The notes below the pieces were generated by a model. It had not been told where the DNA came from. It did no database searches and was given only the letters and a program-made list of their open reading frames with translations. Shown here piece by piece: positions 9,470 to 19,040 of a stretch of DNA of 64,000 nt (the stretch's first letter is position 1; every line of letters begins with the position of its first letter). The translations under genes and the position numbers were made by a program. The DNA comes from Verrucomicrobiota bacterium (lineage in GTDB: Bacteria; Verrucomicrobiota; Verrucomicrobiia; Limisphaerales; J093). The DNA lies in the NCBI GenBank assembly GCA_029556615.1, contig JAKQDD010000012.1, positions 53,615 to 117,614 on the forward strand, written 5' to 3'.

Positions 9470-10270
9470 CCCTCGCCGATTCAGGACGGAGGGCAGATTG
9501 GAGGCCGCGCGAAGCCGGCTCGGCCGCCCCCCCCCAATCTGTGATCCGCCCCGAATCTGCGCGGAGATCGTCCCTCGCCGATTCAGGACGGAGCGCAGAT
9601 TACCCTCCGTGCGAAGCTGGCTCTGCCGCCCTCCCAATCGGCGATCCGCCCCGAATCTGCGCGGGGATGATCCCTCGCCGATTCAGGGCGGAGCGCAGAT
9701 TACCGTCCGCGCGGAGCCGCTTCTGCCGCCCCCCCAATCTGTGATCCGCCCCGAATCTCCGCGGAGATAGCCCCTCGCCGATTCAGGACGGAGGGCAGAT
9801 TGGAGGCCGCGCGAAGCCGGCTCGGCCGCCCCTCCCAATCGGCGATCCGCCCCGAATCTGCGCGGAGATCGTCCCTCGCCGATTCAGGGCGGAGCGCAGA
9901 TTGCCGTCCGCGCGGAGCCGCTTCTGCCGCCCCCCCAATCTGTGATCCGCCCCGAATCTGCGCGGAGATAGCCCCTCGCCGATTCAGGACGGAGGGCAGA
10001 TTGGAGGCCGCGCGAAGCCGGCTCGGCCGCCCCCCCCCAATCGGCGATCCGCCCCGAATCTGCGCGGGGATCATTCCTCGCCGATTCAGGACGGAGCGCA
10101 GATTAGAGGCCGCGCGAAGCCGCTTCTGCCGCCCCCCCAATCTGTGATCCGCCCCGAATCTGCGCGGAGATAGACCCTCGCCGATTCAGGACGGAGCGCA
10201 GATTGCCGTCCCCGCGAAGCTGGCTCTGCCGCCCCCCCAATCGGTGATCCGGCCCGAATCGGTGCGGGGA
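9470..10270. repeat. Tandem array of eight ~100-bp palindrome-bearing repeats
   Basis: Eight head-to-tail units begin with CTCGCCGATTCAGG at 9472, 9574, 9674, 9774, 9875, 9975, 10077 and 10177, a period of 100-102 bp. Each junction can fold into a long imperfect hairpin: AATCTGTGATCCGCCCCGAATC pairs with CCGATTCAGGACGGAGCGCAGATT around a 14-base loop. The tail alternates strictly between AATCTGTGATCC and AATCGGCGATCC, so a ~202-bp dimer may be the amplified unit. No variable spacers are present, so it is not CRISPR. It lies between two convergent genes. ORFs through it are low-complexity and not believable as genes. Confidence 0.95.
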
Positions 10271-10273
10271 AGT

Positions 10274-12199
10274 TCAGCGTTTGAGCTGCGGCGGTTGCGG
10301 GGTGTGGATGCGGAGGGCGTAGCCTCTGGGAGTCATCTGTCCCGCAAAGACGCTCAAATGGAAGTATTTGGCGATTTTATCGAAGGGTGGGAGCAGCGAG
10401 AAATCGAGCCATTCCTTGAGCACTTTGTCGGCGTCGCCGGCCTGGGGGGCGATGGGGGTGAGGGCGAAGAGTTGGGAGATGAGGTCAGGGTTCTTCTGGA
10501 GAAGATTGAAGAGGGACCGCATATTCTCGGCGTCGTTCTGGCATCCGAACAGGCCAGTGGCGGTTCCGCCGACTTTCTGGGCGGCATCATTGAGTCCCGG
10601 CGTTTGGGTGAGCGGTTTGGGTTTGGCGTCGCCGCTCCGGAGGTATTCCTCGAGGATGCCGGAATCGGACGTGAGGGCGAGGTACCCGCCGGCGGTGGCG
10701 AAGGAGAGGCTATTCTCGCCGGACTGACCTTCGGTGGGCAGTGTGGGGAGGGGCAAGCTGTAGATCTTCCGGCCTTGGAACTCGCGTTCTTTGAACTGGG
10801 CGCCGCCGAACGGGGGGGGCAGGAGGAGCGTGGCGGCTTTGAGGGCCTGGAACAACTGGTCGGGATTGGGGGATCCGATGAGGGTGATGGCGGGCGGCGA
10901 GGCGATTTCCTCGAAGGAGTTCCCGCGCGGGGCTTTTTCGTACATGATGAGGTCATCGCCGAGGTTGGCGACGAAGTTCTTGTTGAAGTCGAAGGCAGGG
11001 TCCTTCTGTTTGAGGATGCCTTCGAGTTGGGCGATCATGAAGCCGGGCATGCCTGGGGCGATTTGGTTGAGCATGGCGTTCAGGGACGCCCAGAACTTCT
11101 GGCCGTCGAGGCGCCAGCGATTGAACTGGACGGCGTCGGCGGGCACGAACGGGGGCGGCGCGGCGTCCTTGGCTTCGGTGGCCAGGAGGCGAAAGAGGCC
11201 GTTGCGCTGGTCTTCGGGAACGCCGAGGAAGAGGTCAGCGGTGGTGCCTTCGGCGTTCTGGCGGTTGCGGAAGGCGAGGGTTTTGAGGCCGGAGAGGCCG
11301 AGGGCGGCGAGGGCCTGGTCGGGCTTGACGGGGGCGGGTTGGGCGGGGTCGGTCTCGATCTTGCCGACGACTTCGGTGAGGATGGTATTGATGGGGGAGA
11401 AGTGGATCCACCCGAAGGAGAGGGCATCTTGCAGGAGGGCTTTCTGATCGGACTCGAATGCGGGCAGTTCGGCGAGGCTTGCTGAGCCGGCGCCGGACAA
11501 TCGGGCGAGGATCTTCTCGAGTTCTTTCGTGCTGGTGCCGGCGAGCAGGACGGGGCCGGACTGGCCGAAGGCGATCTCGGGTCTGGGTGTGGCGTCCGAC
11601 TTTCCGGGGGCCGGGGGTGCTGGTTTGGCGTCCGGGCCTGTGATGCTGGCCACTGTTTTCATCAAGTTCTCGGTATCGAGGGTGAGCACGGAGAACTCGA
11701 CGTCACGGATCTTCTCGGTCCGGACGGTGCGGCCGGTTTCGGTGAGTTTCTTGCGGACGTCGGCGAGGTTCTTGGTGAGGAGATCGGCTTTGTCGCGCGT
11801 ATCGAGGACAAGGACGAGGGCCGGGAGGGGGTTTTCGCCGCCGGTCCAGCCGTTTTGCGCGACGGCGACGGTGAGTTGGCCTTGAAGCAGATCTGCGTAG
11901 TCGGCCAGGTGCAGTCCCAATTCGCGTTCGAGGGGACCGATGACGTCATTGGTCAATTTGGCCACGAGTTTCTCTCGGAACGGGCGGAGCGCGGGGTCGT
12001 TCCAGAGGAGGTACATGGGGGCGTCCTTGCGGGCGGCTTCAACCTTGCTCCAGTCCGGGACCGAGAGGACGGCGAGGGTATCGCTCGAGAGGAGTTTTTC
12101 CGCCGGTGGGATGGCGGCGGCGAGCGTCTGGAGGAAGCCGGCGGCGAGGGCCCCGGCGGTGAGCAGCGGCAGGATTCGATTCATGGACTTGGGGATCAC
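10274..12199 (-). CDS. Exported protein of unknown function (DUF3352-like)
   Basis: Exported protein of 641 residues with no enzyme motif I recognise. It has a signal peptide (MNRILPLLTAGALAAGFLQT, then LAAA). The body alternates mixed alpha/beta segments such as LAVLSVPDWSKVEAARKDAP and LPALVLVLDTRDKADLLTKNL, the style of bacterial DUF3352-type proteins that report model-like inhibition or sensing domains; that assignment is tentative. Two proline-rich insertions are seen near residues 190-200 and 290. GTG 12199 overlaps the upstream protease stop as GTGA (12199-12196), which favours translational coupling. ATG 12184 is the alternative start. Co-expression with the HtrA-like protease suggests an envelope role. 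It ends just beside the tandem array. Confidence 0.6.
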   Translation of the reverse strand: MIPKSMNRILPLLTAGALAAGFLQTLAAAIPPAEKLLSSDTLAVLSVPDWSKVEAARKDAPMYLLWNDPALRPFREKLVAKLTNDVIGPLERELGLHLADYADLLQGQLTVAVAQNGWTGGENPLPALVLVLDTRDKADLLTKNLADVRKKLTETGRTVRTEKIRDVEFSVLTLDTENLMKTVASITGPDAKPAPPAPGKSDATPRPEIAFGQSGPVLLAGTSTKELEKILARLSGAGSASLAELPAFESDQKALLQDALSFGWIHFSPINTILTEVVGKIETDPAQPAPVKPDQALAALGLSGLKTLAFRNRQNAEGTTADLFLGVPEDQRNGLFRLLATEAKDAAPPPFVPADAVQFNRWRLDGQKFWASLNAMLNQIAPGMPGFMIAQLEGILKQKDPAFDFNKNFVANLGDDLIMYEKAPRGNSFEEIASPPAITLIGSPNPDQLFQALKAATLLLPPPFGGAQFKEREFQGRKIYSLPLPTLPTEGQSGENSLSFATAGGYLALTSDSGILEEYLRSGDAKPKPLTQTPGLNDAAQKVGGTATGLFGCQNDAENMRSLFNLLQKNPDLISQLFALTPIAPQAGDADKVLKEWLDFSLLPPFDKIAKYFHLSVFAGQMTPRGYALRIHTPQPPQLKR

Positions 12200-13251
12200 T
12201 GGCGTTGAGGGTTTGAGGGAAGATCCGGAACGGGGTGTGCGTCGGGGCCGCCGGCATGGCGGAGGCGCCGCGGCGGTTCGAGGTAGCGGTAGGCGTTGCT
12301 GGGGTTGTCGTTGTCGTAGGCGAACGCGTCGCGGTGGGCGAGGAAGTGTCGAACGCGCTCGACGGGGATGGCGAAGCCGAGGCCTTCGCCGTAGGTGAGT
12401 TTCATGTTGGTGACGCCGACGACCTCGCCGCGGAGGCTGAAGAGGGGTCCGCCGCTGTTGCCCTGGTTGATTTGGGCGGTGGTTTGCAGGAAGAGATCGC
12501 CCTGGATCAGGCGGGTCTTGGTGCTGAGGATGCCTTCGGTGACAGTCCGTTCGAGGCCGAGGGGGCTGCCGATGGCGAACAGGCGTTCGCCGACGGCCAT
12601 GGACTCGGACGACCCGAGTCGCACGAAGCGGAACCGGGCCGGGCCCGCGTCCTCGACTTTCAGGAGGGCAAGATCATCGGCTTTGTTCATCGCCACGATC
12701 CGGATCTGTCTATAGGTCTTACGCTCGAGCTGGCCGTTCTCCTGATGAAACACCTCGAGGGCGATCTGAGTTTCACCTTCGATCACGTGGAAGTTGGTGA
12801 TCAGGTAGCCTTCCGCATCGAGGAAGAAGCCCGAGCCCAACCCGCTGGGGGTTCGAACCTGGACCACCGCTTCGCCCAACTCGACGACCCAATCGCGGAC
12901 GGATCGTTCCTGGTATGAGTCAGGCGAGGGGGTGTCGGGGCGGGCGGGGTCGATGGCGGGGTCGACGGCTGGGGCTGTGGCGGCGGCAGCCGGGTTGGAG
13001 TTGGCGGCTGGTGTGGGTCGAGTGTCCGGGGCGGGGGCGGCTGGTGCCGATGGGTCGCGCACGATCCTGCTGATTTCGCGGCGTGGGACGAGGAGCACGG
13101 TGTAGCCGACGTCGACGACGATCTGGTCCTGCTTTTCCGCGAGGATCCTGCCCGTGATGGAGGCTTGGTCCTTGAGATGAAGGACGTCGGCCGCCGCGGG
13201 CCCGAGAGCCGCGGCCGCGAGCACACCGAGTGCCAGAACCCGTCGCACCAT
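12196..13251 (-). CDS. HtrA-like trypsin-type serine protease, no PDZ domain
   Basis: Exported serine protease of 351 residues in the S1C (HtrA/Do) group. A signal peptide (MVRRVLALGVLAAAALGPAAA) is followed by a small beta domain (DVLHLKDQASITGRI) and a Pro/Ala-rich linker at about residues 66-110. The protease domain then shows a full catalytic triad: His155 in TNFHVIEG, Asp193 in ADDLALLKV and Ser266 in GNSGGPL. No PDZ domain follows; the protein ends in an Arg/Pro-rich tail of about 50 residues. Housekeeping HtrA proteases normally have one or two PDZ domains, so this is a minimal form. It is translationally coupled to the exported protein downstream. Confidence 0.9.
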   Translation of the reverse strand: MVRRVLALGVLAAAALGPAAADVLHLKDQASITGRILAEKQDQIVVDVGYTVLLVPRREISRIVRDPSAPAAPAPDTRPTPAANSNPAAAATAPAVDPAIDPARPDTPSPDSYQERSVRDWVVELGEAVVQVRTPSGLGSGFFLDAEGYLITNFHVIEGETQIALEVFHQENGQLERKTYRQIRIVAMNKADDLALLKVEDAGPARFRFVRLGSSESMAVGERLFAIGSPLGLERTVTEGILSTKTRLIQGDLFLQTTAQINQGNSGGPLFSLRGEVVGVTNMKLTYGEGLGFAIPVERVRHFLAHRDAFAYDNDNPSNAYRYLEPPRRLRHAGGPDAHPVPDLPSNPQRQ

Positions 13252-13366
13252 GAGCGGACCTTACTGGCAGAACACCCGGAGGGCAAGCCGTGTTGCAGGG
13301 CGGGTTTGATCCTGGTGTTGCTTCGGGTCTTGGCCGCGGGAACGGCGTCTGGAATACTCGGGTTGC

Positions 13367-15592
13367 ATGAGGACGACGCATCGGGGGACCGGGTGGGTGG
13401 GACCGGCAGTTTGGACGATGGTCAGGGCGACGGGTGTCGTCGCGGCGGGGATGGCCTGGGCGGTGGCGACCGAGCCGTCCCTGACCGACTTGCGGAGCGA
13501 CACGTGGGTTGCGACCGACGCGCTGGGGCGCTCGCTGCCGCGGTTTGCGGAGGTTGGGCCGCCGAGGGCGGATCGGACGGTGGGGATCTTCTACTTTCTG
13601 TGGCACGGGCCGCACATCAACGGCGGGCCGTACGACGTGAGCCGGATTCTCGCCCAGGATCCCGGCGCGATGACCAACGCCGCCAGTCCGCTGTGGGGGC
13701 CCTTGCACGCACCGCACCACTGGGGGGAATCGATCTTCGGGTATTACCTGGCTGACGACGCCGGTGTCCTGCGCAAGCATGCGCAGATGCTGGCGGACGC
13801 GGGGGTGGACACGGTGGTGTTTGATGTCACCAACCAGCTCACGTATCCGGAGCAGTATCGGGCGCTGCTTCGGGTTTGGTCCGAGATGCGCTCCCTGGGC
13901 AATCGGACGCCGCAGGTGGCGTTTCTCTGTCCGTTTTGGGAGCCGCGCAAGGTTGTTCTCGAGCTTTGGCGCGATCTGTACCGACCGGGGTTGTCGCGGG
14001 ATCTGTGGTTCGAGTGGGAGGGGAAGCCGCTGATCCTCGCGGATCCGGAGCGGCTGGGGACGGTGGCCGAGCGCGGGGCGCAGAACACGGCGGTGGTCCT
14101 CGAGGCGGGGCACACCCTCGGGTGCCTGTTCGAGGCGGAGCACGCGTTCGACGCGGTGGCCGGGCGGTTCCCGACGTGGCGGACGACGGGCGCGGCGGTG
14201 ACGCTGACCCTGTATCGCGGGGGCCCCGGGGGCGAACGGTTGGCGACGCGCCGCTGCCGCGACGTGGCGGACAACGCCTGGCTCTGGATCGAGGCTGGGC
14301 CGTCGCTGGCGGCGGGAAGCTACTATCTCGAGGCTTCCGAGCCGGCGGGCAAGGTCGGCTGGTGGAGCCACACGGACGACACGGATTCCCGCGGGCAGGC
14401 CATGGCGGATGGGCAGTCAGCGGCCGGGGATCGGACGCTTGCGTTGCGGCGGTTGGATGCGGACGCGCTGGCGGCGCGGGCGTTCTTCACGTTCCGGAGT
14501 CCGCAGCCGGATTACTTCCTGGGTCCGACCAAGCCTGACATGTGGGGTTGGCTTGAGGTCTCGCCGCAGCATGTGTTTCGGAATGCCCGGGGCGAGAAGG
14601 AGCAGATGACGGTTGGCGTGGCGCAGAACGCGGTGGGCAACCGGCTGGGGTCGATGAGCGAGCCCGGAGCCCGGGGTCGCAGTTTTCACCATGGCTCGGC
14701 CGACGGGCGGCCGTCGGCGGTTCGCCACGGTCTGAACGCGGCCGAGCAATGGGAGCGGGTGCTGCGGGAGGATCCGCGTTTTGTCTTCGTGACGGGGTGG
14801 AACGAGTGGATTGCGGGGCGGTTTGCCGAGTTTGCCGGGATCCGCTACCCGGTGATGTTTGTCGATCAATTCGATCAGGAGCACAGCCGGGACATCGAGC
14901 CGATGCGTGGCGGGCACGGGGACGATTATTACTATCAACTGGCGGCGAGTGTCCGGCGGTACAAGGGGGTTCGGCCGTCGCCGGTGGTGCGCAGCGGGCC
15001 GGTGCGGGTCGATGGTCGCTTCGATGACTGGCGGTCGATCGAGCCGGAGTTCCGGGATACGGCGGGCGATCCCGTGCAGCGGCGGCATCGGGGGTGGGAC
15101 CCCCAAGTGACGTACGCCAACGCTTCGGGGCGGAACGATTTCATCGCCGCGAAAGTCAGCCGGGACGGTTCGATGCTGGCGTGTTACGTGCGGACGCGCG
15201 AGCCGCTGGTTTCCGGCACGGAACCGAGCGGGCCATGGTTGTTGCTGGACACGGACTGCAATCCGGGCACGGGCTGGCTGGGTTACGACTGGCTCGTGGG
15301 CCGGACGCGGCGGGAGGGCGGCGCCAGTGTCGAACGGAATGTGGGCGGCCGGTTCGAGTGGGCGCCGGCGGGTCAGGCTTCTTTCCAGGCGGTGGGCGCC
15401 GAGATCGAAGTGGCGCTGAGCGCCGCGGCATTGGGTTTGGACGCGATCCCGTCCACCCTGGATTTCAAGTGGGCGGACGGTTTGGCGGGGACGGGGGACT
15501 GGACGGATTTCACGTTGAACGGCGACGTGGCGCCGAACGACCGGTTCAACTACCGGGCGGAGTTTTCGGAGGCGGCGATCCCGGCGCGGTGA
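13367..15592 (+). CDS. Exported glycosidase-like protein with CBM9-like C-terminus
   Basis: Exported protein of 741 residues, probably acting on polysaccharide. The N-terminus has a twin-hydrophobic signal-like segment (VVAAGMAWAVATEP). The body looks like a TIM-barrel glycosidase of the GH71/GH99 or DUF5010 type: VGIFYFLWHG, HAQMLADAGVDTVVFDV, KPLILADPE and FVTGWNEWIAGRF near residue 475. From about residue 545 a separate domain (VRVDGRFDDW... then WLLLDTDCNPGTGW) resembles CBM9/DOMON-type carbohydrate-binding modules. A relative with the WNEY/WNEW motif is encoded at 51497-54055. It is divergent from the HtrA-like gene. Its 3' end overlaps the convergent polyphosphate kinase gene by 47 bp. 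Substrate unknown. Confidence 0.65.
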   Translation: MRTTHRGTGWVGPAVWTMVRATGVVAAGMAWAVATEPSLTDLRSDTWVATDALGRSLPRFAEVGPPRADRTVGIFYFLWHGPHINGGPYDVSRILAQDPGAMTNAASPLWGPLHAPHHWGESIFGYYLADDAGVLRKHAQMLADAGVDTVVFDVTNQLTYPEQYRALLRVWSEMRSLGNRTPQVAFLCPFWEPRKVVLELWRDLYRPGLSRDLWFEWEGKPLILADPERLGTVAERGAQNTAVVLEAGHTLGCLFEAEHAFDAVAGRFPTWRTTGAAVTLTLYRGGPGGERLATRRCRDVADNAWLWIEAGPSLAAGSYYLEASEPAGKVGWWSHTDDTDSRGQAMADGQSAAGDRTLALRRLDADALAARAFFTFRSPQPDYFLGPTKPDMWGWLEVSPQHVFRNARGEKEQMTVGVAQNAVGNRLGSMSEPGARGRSFHHGSADGRPSAVRHGLNAAEQWERVLREDPRFVFVTGWNEWIAGRFAEFAGIRYPVMFVDQFDQEHSRDIEPMRGGHGDDYYYQLAASVRRYKGVRPSPVVRSGPVRVDGRFDDWRSIEPEFRDTAGDPVQRRHRGWDPQVTYANASGRNDFIAAKVSRDGSMLACYVRTREPLVSGTEPSGPWLLLDTDCNPGTGWLGYDWLVGRTRREGGASVERNVGGRFEWAPAGQASFQAVGAEIEVALSAAALGLDAIPSTLDFKWADGLAGTGDWTDFTLNGDVAPNDRFNYRAEFSEAAIPAR

Positions 15593-17738
15593 GGGTGGAT
15601 GGCGGGCGTGGGGCCAGGCGCATACGGGGGCGATGCGGTTGAGGCTTCGAGCCCGGGTCCGGTGCGGCTTCGGCGGCGAGGGCGAGGCGCATGAACTCCT
15701 CCTGGGCGTTGAGCGGGCGGGAGCCGTCAGGGCAGGGTGCGCGCTGGTAGGAGCCGTCGGGCAGCAGCAACCGCGCCTTGACGGTATCCGCGAGCAACAC
15801 GCCATCGAGTTCCCGGAGCAAGCGGTCGCGGAGGTTGCCGTCCTCGATGGGGAAGATCACCTCGATGCGGCGCCGGAAGTTCCGCGGCATCCAGTCGGCG
15901 CTCCCGACGTAGATCTCGGGTTGCAGTCCGTTTTCGAAGTAGAAGATCCGGCTGTGTTCGAGGAAGCGGCCGACGATGCTGCGGACGGCGATGGCGTCGC
16001 TGAGGCCGGGTTGGCCGGGGCGGAGGCAGCAGATGCCGCGGACGATGAGGTCGACGCGGGCACCGGCGTTCGAGGCTTCGTAGAGGGCGTCGATGACCTG
16101 GGTATCGACGAGGGAATTCATCTTGGCGATGATGCGGGCGGGAATGCCGCGTTGGGCGAAGGCGGTTTCGCGCCGGATGAGATCGATCACGCGCCGGTGG
16201 AGCTCAAAGGGAGCGACGATCATCTTGCGCATGCCCTGGAACTGGCAGATGCCGGTGAGGAGGTTGAAGAGGTTGGTGGCGTCCTCGCCGAGGTCGGACT
16301 GGCAGGTCAGGAGGCCGAGGTCGGTGTAGAGCCGGGCGGTGACCGGGTTGTAATTGCCGGTACCCAGATGCAGGTAGCGGCGAATCCCGTCATCGTCCCG
16401 GCGGACGACGAGGGTGACCTTGCAGTGGATCTTGTAGCCGACGAGGCCGTAGACGACGTGGACGCCGGCTTCTTCGAGGCGGCGGGACCACTCGATGTTG
16501 TTGGCTTCGTCGAAGCGTGCTTTGAGTTCAACGACCGCGGTGACCTGTTTGCCGTTGCGGACGGCGTCGCGGAGGGCGCCGATGATGCGCGGGTCCCCGC
16601 CCGTGCGGTAGAGCGTCTGCTTGATTGCCAGCACGCGGGGATCGGCGGCGGCCTGTTGGAGGAATGCGACGACGCTTTCGAAGTTGTCGTAGGGATGGTG
16701 CAGCAGGATGTCCTGTTTGCGGATGGCGGCGAAGACGTCGGGCGCGTCGCGCAGCGGGGGCGCCACGGGGGCGAGGTAGGGCGGGTCGCGCAGTTCGGGG
16801 GCATGATCGCCGGAGCAAAGGCTCATGAGCCGGCCCGGATTGAGCGGGCCGTCGATCACGTAGAGATCGGCCTCATCGAGGTGGAGGGTGTGGAGCAACT
16901 CGTGGCGGATGGACAGCGGGCACTCGCGCTCGACTTCGAGCCGGACCGCCTCGCCCCGGACCCGGTTATGGAGTTCGGTCTCGACGGCCTTGAGGAGGTT
17001 GGCGACCTCTTCCTCATCGATGTACAGCTCGCTGTTGCGCGTGACCCGGAACAGCCAGTAGCCGAGGATCCGGGTGCCGGGAAAGAGATCGGCGAGGTAA
17101 TGCCCGATGAGATGTCCGAGGAAGACGTGGTCCTGGGAGCCGTTGGTTCGCGGCAGGCGGATCAGCCGGGGGAGGACCCGGGGAACCTGGACGACGGCAA
17201 GGCGGCGGCGGCGGCCGCGGCCGCGCGGTTTCGCCTCGACCTGCACGATGAGGTTCAGGGACTTGTTGAGCAATTGGGGGAAGGGGTGCGAGGGATCGAT
17301 CGCCAACGGGGTCAGCACCGGCCGCACCTCGGCCCGATAGAAAGCGTCCAGCCACTCCTGGTCCTGGGCCGCCACCTCGTGGCGCTGCCGGAACCGGATG
17401 CCGTGCCGTGCCAGCTCCGGGACGAGTTGTTCCCGCCAACAGCGGTACTGGTCGTCCACCATCCGCCGCACCCGCGCGGTGACGGCCCGAAACGTCTCGC
17501 TGGGGGTGAGTCCGTCCGGGAACGGGCGGGCGACGTCGCTCTGCATCTGCTGCTTGATTCCGGCGACCCGGACCTCGAAGAACTCATCGAGGTTCGAGCT
17601 GACGATGCAGAAGAACTTGAGCCGCTCGAGCAACGGATTGCGGCGGTCCAAGGCCTCGTCGAGCACCCGCTGGTTGAACTCGAGCCAGCTTAATTCCCGA
17701 TTAAAATAGCGATCAGCACCTGCACCAGGCATAACCAT
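15546..17738 (-). CDS. ppk1: Polyphosphate kinase 1
   Basis: Cytoplasmic or membrane-associated enzyme that reversibly transfers the gamma-phosphate of ATP to polyphosphate. About 730 residues from ATG 17738, close to the usual 690-720. The N-terminal domain begins RYFNRELSWLEFNQRVL and SSNLDEFFEVRVAGIK, both hallmarks of PPK1. The active-site segments are present: YLHLGTGNYNPVTARLYTD (phosphorylated His) and VGRFLEHSRIFYF (second His), with RFDEANNIEWSRRLEEAG between them. The longer open frame upstream to 17921 lacks family similarity and runs into the divergent methyltransferase gene, so it was not used. The C-terminal ~30 residues are Pro/Arg-rich and atypical, and overlap the end of the convergent gene. 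Confidence 0.95.
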   Translation of the reverse strand: MVMPGAGADRYFNRELSWLEFNQRVLDEALDRRNPLLERLKFFCIVSSNLDEFFEVRVAGIKQQMQSDVARPFPDGLTPSETFRAVTARVRRMVDDQYRCWREQLVPELARHGIRFRQRHEVAAQDQEWLDAFYRAEVRPVLTPLAIDPSHPFPQLLNKSLNLIVQVEAKPRGRGRRRRLAVVQVPRVLPRLIRLPRTNGSQDHVFLGHLIGHYLADLFPGTRILGYWLFRVTRNSELYIDEEEVANLLKAVETELHNRVRGEAVRLEVERECPLSIRHELLHTLHLDEADLYVIDGPLNPGRLMSLCSGDHAPELRDPPYLAPVAPPLRDAPDVFAAIRKQDILLHHPYDNFESVVAFLQQAAADPRVLAIKQTLYRTGGDPRIIGALRDAVRNGKQVTAVVELKARFDEANNIEWSRRLEEAGVHVVYGLVGYKIHCKVTLVVRRDDDGIRRYLHLGTGNYNPVTARLYTDLGLLTCQSDLGEDATNLFNLLTGICQFQGMRKMIVAPFELHRRVIDLIRRETAFAQRGIPARIIAKMNSLVDTQVIDALYEASNAGARVDLIVRGICCLRPGQPGLSDAIAVRSIVGRFLEHSRIFYFENGLQPEIYVGSADWMPRNFRRRIEVIFPIEDGNLRDRLLRELDGVLLADTVKARLLLPDGSYQRAPCPDGSRPLNAQEEFMRLALAAEAAPDPGSKPQPHRPRMRLAPRPPSTLTAPGSPPPKTPPGS

Positions 17739-17902
17739 GCGCGCAAGGGAACGAACCCCGGACCAAAGACTCAGAGGACTGGCGCGCCCGGGATTCCCCA
17801 CGTGCGAACGGCGGCAGTGTACACCGGGGGTGGCGGCCTTGGCGAATGGCAATTGGCCGCTGACTTCCGGGAAGGGGTGCGCTAGAGTCCTAGACCTGTG
17901 GA

Positions 17903-18862
17903 ATGAGCGATGAGATCCCATCGGGCGCGGAGCCTGAGCGTGGTTGTCCAGTGTGCGGCTCCGCGTCTGCCCGGACCCGGTGGCGGAAGCCGGCGGTGGC
18001 GGTCGTCACGTGCCAGGATTGCGGCATGGTCTACGCCAGCCCGGTGCATGCCGATCTGGCGTCGGGACGGTTCTACGACGAGCGCGGCCGGTCGTTCTAT
18101 TGCGCTCCGGACAAGCTCGAGAGCGACTTCGCTCCGGTGCGGTTCGCCCGAGAACTGAAGGTATTCCGCCGGTATTGCCCGCGGGGGACGGTCCTGGATG
18201 TGGGGTGCTCGACGGGGGCCTTTCTCCATCAGCTTCGGGAACTGGGGGGGTATGACGTGGCGGGGACCGATGTGACCGGCGACGCCCTGGATCACGCGGC
18301 GAGCCGCGGGATCCGCGTGATTCGGAAGTCCCTGCTCGACCCCGAGTTTCCGTCGGGTCCCTACGATGCGGTGACGTTCTGGGCTGTGCTCGAGCATTTG
18401 GTGGATCCACTGGCTCATGTGCGTCGAGCGGCCGATCTGCTGCGGCCGGGCGGCCATCTCTTGGTGCTGGTTCCGAATGTCGCGTCGCTGGCGGTGCGTC
18501 TTTGTGGCGCTCGGTATCGCTATGTGATGCCGGACCATGTGAACTACTTCAGCGCCCGCACGCTGACGGCGCTGGCAGCGCGGGAACGGCGGTTGCAGGG
18601 GCGCTGGCTTGGGTTTACGCATTTCAATCCGGTGGTGATCTGGCAGGACTGGCGCGGGGGTCTCGAGCGCGTGCCGGATGCCGAGCGGGCCCGGCTTTTG
18701 CGGCGCACCACGGCGTGGAAGCAGCGCCGAGGGCTTGGCCCCATGCGCTGGGTTTACCGGGCAAGCGAAGCGCTCCTGGCACGGTTTGGATTGGCGGACA
18801 ACGTCGTGCTGGTGCTCGAGCGCGCCAACAGCGGTGTAGCCAAGGGAGCGGGAAGCAACTAG
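17903..18862 (+). CDS. SAM-dependent methyltransferase with N-terminal zinc ribbon
   Basis: Cytoplasmic class I methyltransferase of 319 residues. A zinc ribbon opens the protein (Cys15-x2-Cys18 and Cys37-x2-Cys40), followed by a Rossmann fold with the SAM-binding motif VLDVGCSTGAFLHQL and post-motif DAVTFWAVLEHLVDP, then a DLLRPGGHLLVLVPN segment. This architecture is common in methyltransferases of cell-surface polysaccharide and lipopolysaccharide gene clusters. The nearby WecG/TagA-type glycosyltransferase is consistent with that, but the acceptor is unknown. It is divergent from ppk1 (165 bp apart). Its stop codon TAG is the first three bases of a repeat A copy. Confidence 0.85.
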   Translation: MSDEIPSGAEPERGCPVCGSASARTRWRKPAVAVVTCQDCGMVYASPVHADLASGRFYDERGRSFYCAPDKLESDFAPVRFARELKVFRRYCPRGTVLDVGCSTGAFLHQLRELGGYDVAGTDVTGDALDHAASRGIRVIRKSLLDPEFPSGPYDAVTFWAVLEHLVDPLAHVRRAADLLRPGGHLLVLVPNVASLAVRLCGARYRYVMPDHVNYFSARTLTALAARERRLQGRWLGFTHFNPVVIWQDWRGGLERVPDAERARLLRRTTAWKQRRGLGPMRWVYRASEALLARFGLADNVVLVLERANSGVAKGAGSN

Positions 18863-18948
18863 AGTCCTCGACTTGTGGAATATGTGGCAAACAGGTCAAG
18901 TTTGGCCCCTGGCGTTCCAAACCCGCACCCCCCGCCTCCGAGGACTCT
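18860..18948 (+). repeat. Repeat A copy at the methyltransferase stop codon
   Basis: Begins with the stop codon TAG as TAGAGTCCTCGACTTGTGG and ends CCGAGGACTCT, giving 11-12 bp inverted termini. It is followed within 5 bp by repeat B. Confidence 0.85.
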
Positions 18949-18952
18949 ACAT

Positions 18953-19040
18953 TAGCGAGGCGCGGAAGGGAGGGTGGGCAAGCAAAGCAGGGTCTTCATG
19001 AGTCTGAGGACTCCACTGGGTCTGAGGCGCGCCTCGCTAG
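18953..19040 (+). repeat. Repeat B copy running into the next gene
   Basis: Runs from TAGCGAGGCGCGGAAG to TCTGAGGCGCGCCTCGCTAG. Its distal half contains ATG 18998 and encodes the first residues of the downstream propeller protein. The half shared with 5130-5215 (GCAGGGTCTTCAT...) covers this region. Confidence 0.8.

Noticed and set aside
9470..10270. CRISPR array
   Set aside because: Units repeat across their whole length with no variable spacers, and no cas genes are in the window.
15633..17693. 686-residue plus-strand frame
   Set aside because: Antisense shadow of ppk1, acidic low-complexity composition.
17739..17921. N-terminal extension of ppk1
   Set aside because: No family similarity, and it would overlap the divergent methyltransferase gene; the family start fits ATG 17738.
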